Below are positions 45,170 through 55,523 of a DNA stretch of 64,000 bases, in pieces (position 1 is the stretch's first letter; the number at the start of each line of letters is the position of its first letter). A model generated the notes under the pieces. It was not told where the DNA came from, ran no database searches, and saw only the letters and a list, made by a program, of their open reading frames with translations. Position numbers and translations under genes: made by a program. The stretch spans positions 59,146,713 to 59,210,712 of the forward strand of contig CM069871.1 of assembly GCA_036172665.1 (NCBI GenBank). The letters run 5' to 3'. Origin of the DNA: Prosopocoilus inquinatus (taxonomy: Eukaryota > Arthropoda > Insecta > Coleoptera > Lucanidae).

Positions 45170-45263
45170 TTTCTCAGTCACAGTTTAACTTTAATCTTTA
45201 GTTAATTTCTATCTGTTCCTATGTCAATATACTGAAGATTAAAGTTAAACTGTGACTGAGAAA
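45170..45263. repeat. Perfect 29-bp hairpin MITE
   Basis: TTTCTCAGTCACAGTTTAAC... (45170-45198) and its exact complement (45235-45263), loop of 36 bp. Preceded by GGGCCGG, like the termini of nearby PIF/Harbinger-like MITEs. The perfect arms suggest youth. Confidence 0.85.
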
Positions 45264-45274
45264 TCAAGTCTAAG

Positions 45275-45420
45275 GGCCAATTGCACCAAACACTTTAAGG
45301 CTAGCTTAACTCTAAGTATCACTTAGAATATGACGAATACAATGTTGTGTAATCTCCAATGTCATATTATTAGCAACGCTTAAATTTAAGCACGGCTTAA
45401 AGTATTTGGTGCAACTGGCT
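45275..45420. mobile_element. MITE with GGCCAATTGCACCAAA ends
   Basis: The left end GGCCAATTGCACCAAA and, as reverse complement, the right end AGCCAGTTGCACCAAA are inverted; arms continue with ACTTTAAG and GCTTAA. 146 bp. The target duplication is not resolved (TAA left, TTA-like right). Confidence 0.8.
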
Positions 45421-45439
45421 GTTAGAGTTTTTAATCATA

Positions 45440-45660
45440 AGTTTCGTTTCCGACAGTTTTTTTTTTTTATAAATTCTATTAAGGAAAACATTGTAAATAC
45501 ATGCCGAAAATTTATTCGCAAATCAAATCGAAAATTTTATTATCAGCTCGATTCATCTGAAAAGCCATTAACGATTTTATTTAAATAATGGCGGTTTTTA
45601 GATAAAATGTCTGGACAACTCAAAAGTAAAGGATGTTGAGTTTTAAATTTATATTAGACT
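45440..45660. repeat. Repeat m, longest copy
   Basis: The first half matches 34160-34290 (AGTTTCGTTTC, GCCGAAAATTTATTCGCAAA-type block, ACGATTTTATTTAA) and the second half 41048-41135. Noncoding. Confidence 0.65.
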
Positions 45661-45914
45661 CTTTATGTTAATCATACAAGTGAATGTCCCTCCACCGTGT
45701 GATGTTTAGCCTTCGCTTTCGAGTTGAGCTTACTATTGAGATCAATAAATCTCTTCGTGTTAACGCAGGTGCGCTTCTCATATACTAGTATATATTTTCA
45801 GGTTATTATTATTTCAGAAACTCTTGAGTAATCTTTATTGTGCTAAGTACGGACTTTGCTTGTACGTTGTTATTTAATAAAGTTAAAAATATATGTACCG
45901 CCCGATCGCTATAT

Positions 45915-46907
45915 AGTGTTTTTTTATTGCGTGCAAATTAAAAAAAAAACCGTCAGTATAAGTACAAGAAATGTTACGTTCTGCGGGTATTTTTGGGTGG
46001 CTACCGCATCATAGTCAAAAATTTCGGAGCTGCCACTTGTTTGGAACTGCCGAAATGTGCGTGAAAGAAATATTTAACAACGTCAATGACGCCTTCCTCT
46101 GTAGTCGGTGTGAGCACTCCCACCGATACCGCAGCTGATCATCAATACAGAGTTTCGTAATAATAATCACTGATATAGTTTATTAATTATTTTATTTAAA
46201 ATTTTAATTCACTGAGCGAAGTAATGTCACATTTATTTGTTTTACGATATCAACTATCGATGAAAAAATTCGAAAATTTATACATCAAATAAGCGAGCGC
46301 TTTAAAAACCTTTTCTTTCTTCCTTTTACGTAAATCAACTTTTGCGAATCTCGTTGCCTAGCTATGAAAGTACCACTTACGGTCCACGGAAGAAAAGTAA
46401 ATGTCACATTTCGATAAGTCTTTTAAAATTCATATGGAATGTGAAATTACAATTTATTTGCACCTCTCTTTTAATTTGTTCGGCAACAACGAACTACCTG
46501 CGACATTCGCAGCTTCTTGAATTGTACTAATTTTTAATTTGAAAATACTTAAAATTATAATTACTTGGAGTGAAGTTACATTTATTTATTTTATTAAATC
46601 CAGGAGCTTTGTGAACGCGTTTAGAATGTTTTGATTGACTGGATGATTTACGACTTCGTTCGTGCACAAGGTCAAGTTAAACACTGACCCATCTTCGCGT
46701 CGTCATTCAACAGACGGCCACCATCCACCATTAATTAGCCATGCCAGCAGTTTTCAAACGGTTTGGTGAAAATCTGCCAATGCATTTCTCTCGAAAACTA
46801 TTAACTTTTTATTTTTTTTAATTATTAACTTTTTGTTAAGGACATGTGAGTATAGTCGTTGCCATGTATGGTGATGCATTATTGGTTTAAATATTTGCAC
46901 ACCCGTT
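45915..46907. repeat. Dispersed repeat H, copy 2 (unsplit)
   Basis: Continuous version of the repeat interrupted at 26321-33370; it ends in GGTTTAAATATTTGCACAC. It serves as an empty site for the Penelope-like and Gypsy insertions. Confidence 0.85.
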
Positions 46908-49634
46908 GTAACATTGCAACTTATTTTGCATCTTCAGTGGTTATCAAGATAATATATCTATTATAAAAATGTTTTATTCATATTTTTGTTGTCCAGCTCA
47001 CGGTAAACAATTACTTCATGAGAAATAGATGAGACACATGGAATGCAAAGTAACCCTGGGTTGTGCGCATCACAAAAATTACAAAAATTGAAAAATAAGA
47101 ACCAAGTCCTGCTGTGCGCGTATGTACTCAGCTATTGCATACATATACAAAATAACATAAATTCGCTAAGGTTTGAATAAATAATTTCCGCGTGGCACAT
47201 CCACCGCGCAGAATGTAAAAATTTGTAAAAGCATGCACCTGTGAGTAGATTACATCCTGATGCGAAATATTTACTAGTGTTCTCAAGGCGGAGTTTAGAA
47301 GTTTTAAAGTAACTTCCCTGCCAACTTGGGGAATTTTAATAAAGCAAATTGAAACGACTGGGAACTCAGGGCGCGTAAAAATTGGAAACGCTTCATTGTG
47401 TTCTTAAGTTTGCTTTTTTTTCATATTTTCGCAAATTCAACTCAGTTTTTAAATCTCCGCACGGTTTCCTTTTGTTAAATATTAATCGAGAGCGAGAACG
47501 AATCAAATCACGAAAAACAACAAAATTAAAAATAAATGTTTACAAATATTTATAAATACAAGATATATCCAAGATATTAATTATTAATTTGTTTTAAAAA
47601 CAAAATTAGCTCATTGCGACGGTCTTTGTAAACCTACCTGTGTTATTTAGAATTGTTTGGATGTGCTCAGCTCAGTGGAGATGGTCGTGGGCAAGAGATG
47701 AAATGCAAATGTTTCCGAAAACCGCACTTAAACGTAATATAATAATAATAATTTAAAGCTGCACCGGTTCGAAGTAGAGCGCTCAGCCAATATTCTAAAT
47801 AAATTAATTTTTCATGTGTTTAAATGTTATTGATAGGTTTATTAAAATAAAAATTAGTCCAACTGTATATTTTATGTTTGATTAAAAACATTCTAAAAGA
47901 AATGAGGTCGTTATATTTTGAAAGTGTGAGGGCTTATGCTTTTTATTAACAAATCAATTTTCAAACGTTTAATGGGGACTAAACTTTGATTTACATGTTT
48001 TCCCTTCAAAGTTGCCTGCGATGAGAAAGACTGCGGCGGTAATGGTTATTTAATGTTTATCTCAGGCGAACAAGGTGGATCCCCACAAACGCCATCAATA
48101 AAACCTTAGAAGCGCAGTGAGTTAGATGAAGGGAGTAAAAAGCCCCTTTATGTAATAAAGTGTTGATGAAGGTTATTGGCCACAAACGTGAGCGAGTCTG
48201 GGCAACTTTAATGAATGCAATGAATACTAATAAAGCCAAAAGATCGATATTTCAGGCACAACCTAATAATGCCTGAGTGTGCGCCCGCCGCTGTATTTGC
48301 ACTGGTAACTGAAACCATGCACAACAATTGCAGACTGTGGCGAAACGGGAAAACGACAAGTTCCTCCTGCTGGATTGTTTTAGTTCCCAACTAACTACAA
48401 CAAAGCAATAAATTACCTGCTTTAGATTGTAATTACTGAATGTACTTATAACGCCATACCTGAAAATTTGCAATATTGCGCGTGCATGTTTTAAAATGAA
48501 ATCTAATATTAATCCAGTTTTCACGCGCGCAGTATTTTTGAAGGAATCTATGGAACGGGGAAGAACAGCTTAAAAAGGTTTTTTGAAAGGCCTGCCTCTT
48601 CGCGTAATCGAGTAGCACTCTTGAATAACGAATACCCAGTTCGGAGTGAAATCGATCGACCTTGAATTAAAACGCCGGAAAATAAACATTTTTGGCCCGA
48701 AGTTGGACCAATGTTTGATTTTACAGTCGTTTGAAAATAGCGCTGTGAACTCTAGTGTGACAAACGAATTGGGAACGTGACGAATATGGTTTGTCGATAA
48801 GGAAAAAAATGACGCGGCTCAAATGCACGATTAGAAGACAGACTGCTTCATATTTCACTGAGAAAACCGACGAATAAAACGTCCGAGGTGGAACCAGACT
48901 TGCATGATATCATTTTAAACAGTCCGATGCTCTAGCAAATTTTTTGCAATTTTTTTCATGATACTAAAAAAAATTCACCGTTCATTCCACTTGCTGATTT
49001 GCCGACTCCGTATTTGGCCATAAAAAAATTATACTGTGTAAAAGTTCTTGACTATGGCGATGGCGACGCGCTCTTTAGTACGCGGTATAAAACTGCTCCC
49101 TTTCATTTTATTTTAGGGTATACTCAGAAAATTTAAATAATAACTTAAGCATTTTGCAGGCGGAAGATTAAAATGAAAGGTTGAATAAAACTTCTAAAAG
49201 TTTCGAATTTTATATTTCCAAGCCCCATCTATGTTTCATCATCATCATCATCGTCAGTGGTCCGGCTGCCACCAACTAAAACTTTTACTTTTACTCCTGG
49301 ACACTAAAGTCACCTGGCGGTAAGTATGCATTGCTTTCTAAACAGCTAAGCTAAACTCAGCATCCTCAGAACCTCCAGGTGACGTTCACTGCTCTTGCGT
49401 TCAGCGTAGGATTAGACAAAAAAATACACCTCAGTAAAGTTGAAAACATATATTAATTTGACTCTTTACAATAATAACTCGCAGCCCAAAGATAAGGCCA
49501 ACAACAACGTCACAAGCGTCAGTAAATTACAAACAGAACCTGAATGTTTAAACAATAGTTAAACGCAGAAAGAGCTGGACCTTGAGCCTCAAAAGCAATA
49601 AACACTAAAGGTCAACTTAAATTAAATAACAATA
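46908..49634. other. No gene recognised
   Basis: AT-rich noncoding sequence. Short frames at 48057-48618 (minus) are not supported. A TATA-like GGTATAAAAC at about 49084 has no associated gene. A (CAT)n run lies at 49236-49253. Confidence 0.5.
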
Positions 49635-49646
49635 ATAAGAGAGAGC

Positions 49647-52357
49647 ACATTCTGTATGTGAATGTGCTATATAAGGATTAAGATGAAACATAAGAATTTA
49701 AGCATCACAAATATACATGCTCCAAGTGAAGACAAAGATCCAGAAGAAAAGGCAGAATACTACGACACGTTAGAAAAACACTATCGGAGAATACTAGGGT
49801 ACGACATCAAAATAGTGATAGGCGACGCAAACGCAAAAATTGGAACCGAGCAATGCTACTACCCAACAATAGGTAAAGAAAGTAAACACGAAACGACAAA
49901 CCAGAATGGAGAAAAATTAATAGAATTTGCGATGCAAAATGAAATGGTGGTTAAAAGTACTTACCTCAGGCGCAAAGAAATACATAAAGGGACATGGGCA
50001 TCGCCTGACGGGACGACGATCAACCAGATAGACCACATATTGATAGAGAAAAAACATAGCCAGTTAATAACAAACGTCAGAAGTTATAGAGGTGCAGAAG
50101 CAAATACAGATCACTTTTTAGTAGGAGCAGAAATAGCAGTACAAAAGCCAAAAAAGAAAAGATGTAAGGGAATAAAACAATACTTTGACATACAGAAACT
50201 AAAGCTAGACGAAGAGGCACAGCAGTACACTGCGGTACTGGAACAAAAGATAGAAGACAGAAGACATGAAAAGGAAAATGAAACACAGAACTTAGTGGAA
50301 GATAATTGGCAAACGCTCCAAAACAAAATTAAGGAGGCTGCAACAGAAGCCCTGGGACTAAAACCAAGGGTAAGAAAGAAGAGCAACTGGTTCGATGAAG
50401 AGTGTCAGCAAGCCCAAAAGAAGTGTGGAGAAGCAAGAATGAGATATATAAGATACGGAACTCTAACGGACCGTGCTAATTACCTAGAACAACAAAAAAA
50501 CTATAAAGCCATATGCAGAACAAAGAAACGGCAGGAAATAAAGGAGCAGATAGGAAAGATAGAAGAAAGCTATAACAAAAAAGAAATAAGAAACTTTTAC
50601 CAAAATATAAAAAGGGAGAAAGAAGGATTCAAAGAAAGAGTATGGTACTGCCGTGACAAAGAAGGGAAGTTAATAGGTGATGAAGAGGAAAAAATGAAAA
50701 GATGGGCAAACTATTTTGAGGAGCTGCTCAACACAAGCGAAAGAAACTTGAGTTCGGACGAAGATGACGAAGTGGAAAGTGAGGCAGATCACGAGGAGAT
50801 AGGACCAAAACAAGAAGAAATAGATGAAATAATAAGCAAGCTAAAGAACAACAAAAGCCCCGGAAACAACAACATACAGGCGGAATTAATAAAGTATGGC
50901 GGAGATAAGATAAGGCAAGAGATCTATAAACTCATATCAATATGTTGGAGAGAAGAGAAGATACCATCAACATGGAAGGAAGCAGTCCTATGCCCCATAC
51001 ACAAAAAAGGGGACGCCTCTAAGTGCGAGAATTATCGGGGAATAGCACTGTTGGATGTAGTGTACAAGATAATGGCGACATGGATAAACTGGAAGCTAAA
51101 AGATAAAATGGAAAATATCTTGGGAGAATACCAAGCAGAGTTTAGAAAGAACCGGTCAACAATAGACCAAATATTTACCTTAAAAGAAATACAAGCCGCC
51201 CATTACGAGAAAGTAATTGATATCCACGCACTCTTCATAGACTTTAAACAGGCCTACGATTCTATCGACAGGAAAGCACTACGGAGAGCAATGTCCGAAT
51301 TGAACGTCCCCAAGAAGTTTATTAGAGTAATAAAAGCCACCCTAAAGAATACAAAAAGCAGAGTTAGGATCAACGGACAAACAACAGAACTCTTCGAGGT
51401 GAAGACGGGTCTAAGGCAAGGCGATCCTCTTGCAACGACGCTGTTTAACTTTGCTATAGAGACAATAATAAGAAGAGGAAAGCTAAATAGATCGTGTTTA
51501 ATTTACGACAGGCGACACCAATGTCTTGCATACGCTGACGACATCACGATCATTGCAAAGACGAAGAAAGATCTGAAAGCGGCGACAGAAACATTAATAA
51601 AAGAAGCAGAAAAGGTTGGACTGAAAATAAATTATAAGAAGTCAAAATATATGTGGATGAGCGCAAATAATAACATGAGAACAAACGGAGAATTAAAAGT
51701 CAATATGGAACAAGACCGTTATTATAGATTCGAAGGGGTAGACAGCTATAACTATCTAGGGGTCAAAATTACGGCAAGGAATGACTTGAAAGAAGAAATT
51801 AGAGAAAGACTTACTAAAGGAAATAAGACTGTAGGAGCGCTAAACAAACTCCTATCGAATAAGGACATTTCGAGACAACTGAAAACACGCTTATACAAAA
51901 CTGTAATACGACCTACAATCCTGTACGGATCGGAAACTTGGACTGTGACCAAACAGGAGGAACAATCACTACTGAGACGGGAACGCAAGTTATTAAGAAG
52001 AATCTACGGAGGAACAAAAGAGGGCGACCAATGGAGGAGAAAAACAAATAAGGAACTAGAAAACATATTCGACCAACCGAACATCATAACACAAATAAAG
52101 ATGAATAGAATTAGATGGATAGGACATGTACAAAGATTAGAAGAAGGAAGACTGCCGAAGATTGTCATCAATAGGGGATACACAGGAAATAAGAAAAAAG
52201 GGAGACCTAAAAAGAGGTGGCTGGATGAAGTCGAAAAGGATCTAGAAGCAATTGGATGGAGAAATTGGAAAGTTAAAGCAAGTGACAGAAGAGAATGGCG
52301 AAAAATAGTCCCGCAAGCCAAGGACCTACAAGGTCTATCGTGCTAAAATATATATAT
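49647..52357 (+). mobile_element. RTE-clade LINE, 5'-truncated, 12-bp duplication
   Basis: ATAAGAGAGAGC flanks the insertion exactly (49635-49646, 52358-52369). The body starts just upstream of codon 1 of the surviving frame and ends 11 bp after the stop in a short AT tail, as usual for RTE elements with their very short 3' ends. The lack of any stop or frameshift in 2.7 kb and the perfect duplication indicate a recent insertion. Confidence 0.93.
49662..52346 (+). CDS. RTE LINE endonuclease-reverse transcriptase (N-truncated)
   Basis: 894 codons without interruption. Residues 1-160 are an AP-like endonuclease lacking its first strands: NIHAP at 17-21, GDANAK at 54-59, W112, IDHI at 123-126 and TDH at 149-151 (catalytic His pair region). 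The N-terminal Asn and Glu metal-binding motifs are missing, so nicking is probably lost. The reverse transcriptase spans about 390-690: SPGNNNIQAELIK, YRGIALLDVVYKIMA, FIDFKQAYDSIDR (first Asp), RQGDPL near 585 and YADD at 624-627. The C-terminal part has RIRWIGHVQRLEEGRLPK near 815 and GRPKKRWLDEV near 848, typical of RTE proteins. The first ATG is the first available within the truncated element, not an original start. Confidence 0.92.
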   Translation: MCYIRIKMKHKNLSITNIHAPSEDKDPEEKAEYYDTLEKHYRRILGYDIKIVIGDANAKIGTEQCYYPTIGKESKHETTNQNGEKLIEFAMQNEMVVKSTYLRRKEIHKGTWASPDGTTINQIDHILIEKKHSQLITNVRSYRGAEANTDHFLVGAEIAVQKPKKKRCKGIKQYFDIQKLKLDEEAQQYTAVLEQKIEDRRHEKENETQNLVEDNWQTLQNKIKEAATEALGLKPRVRKKSNWFDEECQQAQKKCGEARMRYIRYGTLTDRANYLEQQKNYKAICRTKKRQEIKEQIGKIEESYNKKEIRNFYQNIKREKEGFKERVWYCRDKEGKLIGDEEEKMKRWANYFEELLNTSERNLSSDEDDEVESEADHEEIGPKQEEIDEIISKLKNNKSPGNNNIQAELIKYGGDKIRQEIYKLISICWREEKIPSTWKEAVLCPIHKKGDASKCENYRGIALLDVVYKIMATWINWKLKDKMENILGEYQAEFRKNRSTIDQIFTLKEIQAAHYEKVIDIHALFIDFKQAYDSIDRKALRRAMSELNVPKKFIRVIKATLKNTKSRVRINGQTTELFEVKTGLRQGDPLATTLFNFAIETIIRRGKLNRSCLIYDRRHQCLAYADDITIIAKTKKDLKAATETLIKEAEKVGLKINYKKSKYMWMSANNNMRTNGELKVNMEQDRYYRFEGVDSYNYLGVKITARNDLKEEIRERLTKGNKTVGALNKLLSNKDISRQLKTRLYKTVIRPTILYGSETWTVTKQEEQSLLRRERKLLRRIYGGTKEGDQWRRKTNKELENIFDQPNIITQIKMNRIRWIGHVQRLEEGRLPKIVINRGYTGNKKKGRPKKRWLDEVEKDLEAIGWRNWKVKASDRREWRKIVPQAKDLQGLSC

Positions 52358-52574
52358 ATAAGAGAGAGCTATTGCAACCATAGTTACGAGGAAACCATAA
52401 TAGGGGCATTTTAGCTTTTGGTATTTTAACTTTTGCGCATGCGCAGAGCGTACTTTAACATAGGTTCCTTTATTAATGTTAAGGTTTCATTTTAATTACG
52501 TCTGTTTAAAGTCGACCTTATTTTATTACTTTTACGCTAAATTTGACGGTTGCCTAACAAAGGGGTAAGGGTAA

Positions 52575-52753
52575 GGGTAAATTCACAACGAAGCTGTGAT
52601 GATAGATGATAGCGGCGGTTTCGAATAGCAGCACTAATACAAAGAAACGTGTATTCAAATGCTTGCGTTCATATTGTAGCAATTAGAATTAAACGTGTTC
52701 TTCTGTGAGCAGAAGAAGCCATCTATTATCACAGCTCCGTTGTGAACTCACCC
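52575..52753. mobile_element. PIF/Harbinger-like MITE, TAA duplication
   Basis: The left end GGGTAAATTCACAACG and, as reverse complement, GGGTGAGTTCACAACG pair through GAGCTGTGATRATAGATG. TAA flanks on both sides (52572-52574, 52754-52756). 179 bp, noncoding. Confidence 0.8.
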
Positions 52754-52756
52754 TAA

Positions 52757-53556
52757 GATACACCAGTAGCAATTAGATAGAGGTAAAAATTAGAAGATTA
52801 ACTTTCCTCTCTATCGACGAAAGTTAACGTTATGAGATTTTTCCTTACTAGTGACGGAAATCAAGTTTTCGCCGGAAGTATTCGGTAACAAAACAATGTC
52901 ATTTCATAAAAAATCGTACCCGCTTATTACATTATTTGAAATATAAGCAGATACAAATTTAAAAAAGAATCTGCAATAATGAAACAACATAAGACAATAT
53001 CATTAAAAAAAAATTCAGATTAAAAGTCTGTATGTTAAGACTTAGGACCCTGTTGGGCAAACACCACGGATAAAAAAAGTAGTTAACTAGTGATTCGTTA
53101 GAGGGTAGTGTTAGGTAGTTAGCTATTGGTAGGCTAGAGGGCAGCACCAATACGGAATGAGCAGATTAGGGATACAGTATGGCCAGTACACACAACGTAT
53201 ACAATCGGCATTGTAAACACCCTGTAAGCATAATCAATAAACTGTTTATTTTATTCTTTTCGTGTGTTTATTTATTGAATATAAAAGCACATAACAGTGT
53301 AGTGATAAAGAAAAAAAAACAAAAACGAATCGTTAATTGTTCACACAAATGTAATTAACTTGACAATTGTCAAGGTGTTTTCTTTTTCGGCTAAAAATAA
53401 GGACAAAAAAAGGAACATTCAAACAAAGAACAAAGGTTCTTTGCTTGAATTTTTTTTTCTTATACAAACAATAAGATAAGATAGAAAGAAAAACATAAAA
53501 TTTCGCCGATTTGGAATATGAACAATTAGAAAAAAATTAAAAAAAAACAACATTAA
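52757..53556. other. No gene recognised
   Basis: AT-rich spacer between the MITE and the tandem array; A-rich from about 53300. Nothing supportable. Confidence 0.45.
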
Positions 53557-54660
53557 CCTGCAAAGAAATCAGAAACAAAAGGTAAATGGAAGAAACAGTA
53601 ACAATCGCCTGAAGCGAGAAAAGAAAACACAAAACAAAAGAAGAACGAAAAAGTTACAGTTTTCCGGACGTATCAAAAAGTTTATAGAAAATAAAAGTAA
53701 ACTGTAAAAAAATCGATCATTCGATGAAAGAAAGAAACGGACGACGAAATGCAGCGTACAAAACAAAAGAAATTCACAAGTGGAATAGACACAAAACAAA
53801 TGAAAAAACGACGAATTACGTAAAAGCGCCAACAAAATGCGAAATAAGTAAATTAAAACACAAAACAAATTAACCTGCAAGGAATTCAGAAACAAGAGGT
53901 AAATGAAAGAAACAACAACAGTCGCATGAAGAGAAAAAATAAAACAAAGGAAGACCGACAATGTCAAGCTGAACGACAAATCGACAGTTCTCTGGAAGAA
54001 TCAAAGAGTTCATAGAAAATAAAAACAAACTACAAAAAAGTCAACAATACGATGAAAAAAAGAAACGAACGACGAAATACAGTCCGTAAAAGAAAAGAAG
54101 ATCGGACACAAAACAAATGAAAAACGATGAATTAAGAAAACACGCCAATAAAATGCGAATTCAATAAATTTAAAAAAAATGAGTTATCCTGCAAAGAAAT
54201 CAAAAAGAAAAAATAAATGAAAGAAACAGTAAGGCCTCGTTCGCACGAGCGTTTTCTAAAACGTTCAAGCGCTTGCTTTTTCTAACTCCCTGAATATCAG
54301 ATTTAATAGTTATGTTCACACTGAAAAAAGCGCTTTAGTACGAACGGGTATATTTAAACTGAAAAGTTCTTTTCACGACGTTAGAAGCGAGCGCTTAAAC
54401 GTTTTAGAAAACGCTCGTGCGAATGCCGGCTAGCAGTCGCGTGAAGCGCAAAAGATAAAAACAAAAGATCGGTACCGAGCTGAACGAAAAAGCGACAGTT
54501 TTTCAGACGAATCAAGCAAACCATAAAAAAAGTCAATAATACGATAGAACGAACGACGAAATGCAATGCATAAACTGAAAGAAGAGCACAACTGTGATGG
54601 ACACAAAATAAATGAAAAACGATGAAGTACAGAAAAGCGCCAATAAACTGCGAAAAATCA
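53557..54660. repeat. A/G-rich tandem array, three units of about 315 bp
   Basis: Units start with CCTGCAAAGAAATC or close variants at 53557, 53874 and 54188 (periods 317 and 314). Each carries AAACGGACGACGAAATGCAG-like, ACACAAAACAAATGAAAAA and GCGCCAAYAAAATGCG blocks. The third unit is split by the MITE at 54233-54430. Long minus-strand frames here (53569-53979, 54381-54704) are a result of the base composition. Confidence 0.85.
54233..54430. mobile_element. MITE inserted in the third array unit
   Basis: The left end GGCCTCGTTCGCACGAGC and, as reverse complement, GCCGGCATTCGCACGAGC pair through GTTTTCTAAAACGTTYAAGC. Comparison with units 1 and 2 shows the unit resumes right after it with GCAGTCGCGTGAAG; TA-initial triplets (TAA left, TAG right) flank it. 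Confidence 0.8.
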
Positions 54661-54730
54661 TGAATGTAGAATGAATGAATGAATGAAAATATCATTTTGC
54701 TCAACAGTGAAGATAACGACGGACTCTTAA

Positions 54731-54731
54731 A

Positions 54732-54762
<31 letters not shown>

Positions 54763-55380
54763 TTTTATTGCCAGAAGATTATAAATAATGTCAGCAGTTG
54801 TCGGATTGATTACATAAAAGTATAAGAAGAGTATAGTACTAAATTCGAACAGAATTTGTCAAGTTTAAGATAAAAATAGAAACTTTAAAAGTTAATAATA
54901 AAGAGATATTACATGAACAGTATGAGAGGACTATCCACTACAACAATACAATAACAAGAGACAAAAGATGGAAGATCACCTAATGCTTTAATTCCGAGAA
55001 AAATATTCCTCAATCGTGTAGTAAGGGTTTTTTAAAAAGTGGTCTTTAATTTGTTCCTTGAAGTTTTTGAAATGTTTTAATAGCCTTACATTTATAGGGA
55101 GGTGATTGTAAAGTTTTAAAGTCAAATAAAACATACTGTTATGAAACTTTGACGTACGGTGTTGGGGTAAATAAAGATAGTGTTTATCTTGGGAACGAGT
55201 GTTACGGTTACGTATCTCCGATTCTTTGGTTAGCAAAGATTCATTTCGTTTTATATATAGCAAGGAGTTGTAAATAAACAAGGACGGGAGAGTGAGAATC
55301 CTTAATTCTTTAAAAAAATTTCTGCAACTAGTTCGTGCACTTACATTCATGATTGCTCTAATAATATGAGCTTTAAAGGA
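54731..55380 (-). mobile_element. 5'-truncated LINE with (TAA)n tail
   Basis: (AAT)n at 54733-54763 is the complement of an (ATT)n 3' tail. The 120-codon minus frame 54988-55350 (preceded in frame by FKAHIIRAI) holds SCRNFFKELRILTLPSLFIY, then LKLYNHLPINVRLLKHF and HFLKNPYYTIEEYF. This is the same C-terminal domain as at 44599-44967, from a different CR1/Jockey-type family. The polymerase is absent. Confidence 0.85.
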
Positions 55381-55417
55381 CCATTTTCAACGAATTCCGG
55401 CGATGTGGAGACACTAA

Positions 55418-55523
55418 TGCTGGGTTTCCACAACTCCGGCATACGGCATCCGGCATTCGGAATCTTTTTCTTGTGATTGGTTGATTTCAAATTTCTGTAT
55501 ACCGGAGGTATGGAAACCCAACA
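55418..55523. mobile_element. 106-bp MITE, TGYTGGGTTTCCA ends
   Basis: The left end TGCTGGGTTTCCACAACTCC and, as reverse complement, TGTTGGGTTTCCATACCTCC are inverted; the spacer is about 50 bp. The target duplication is not clear. Confidence 0.75.

Noticed and set aside
50077..52321. Minus-strand frames of 69-105 codons opposite the RTE gene
   Set aside because: They are shadows of the A-rich RTE coding strand and have no independent support.
52561..52580. GGGTAA repeated three times, telomere-like
   Set aside because: Only three units, insect telomeres are usually TTAGG-type, and the last unit is the end of a MITE next to its TAA target.
53569..54704. Phe/Leu-rich minus-strand proteins that look like membrane proteins
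   Set aside because: They are translations of an A-rich tandem array read on the opposite strand and follow the repeat, not codon structure.
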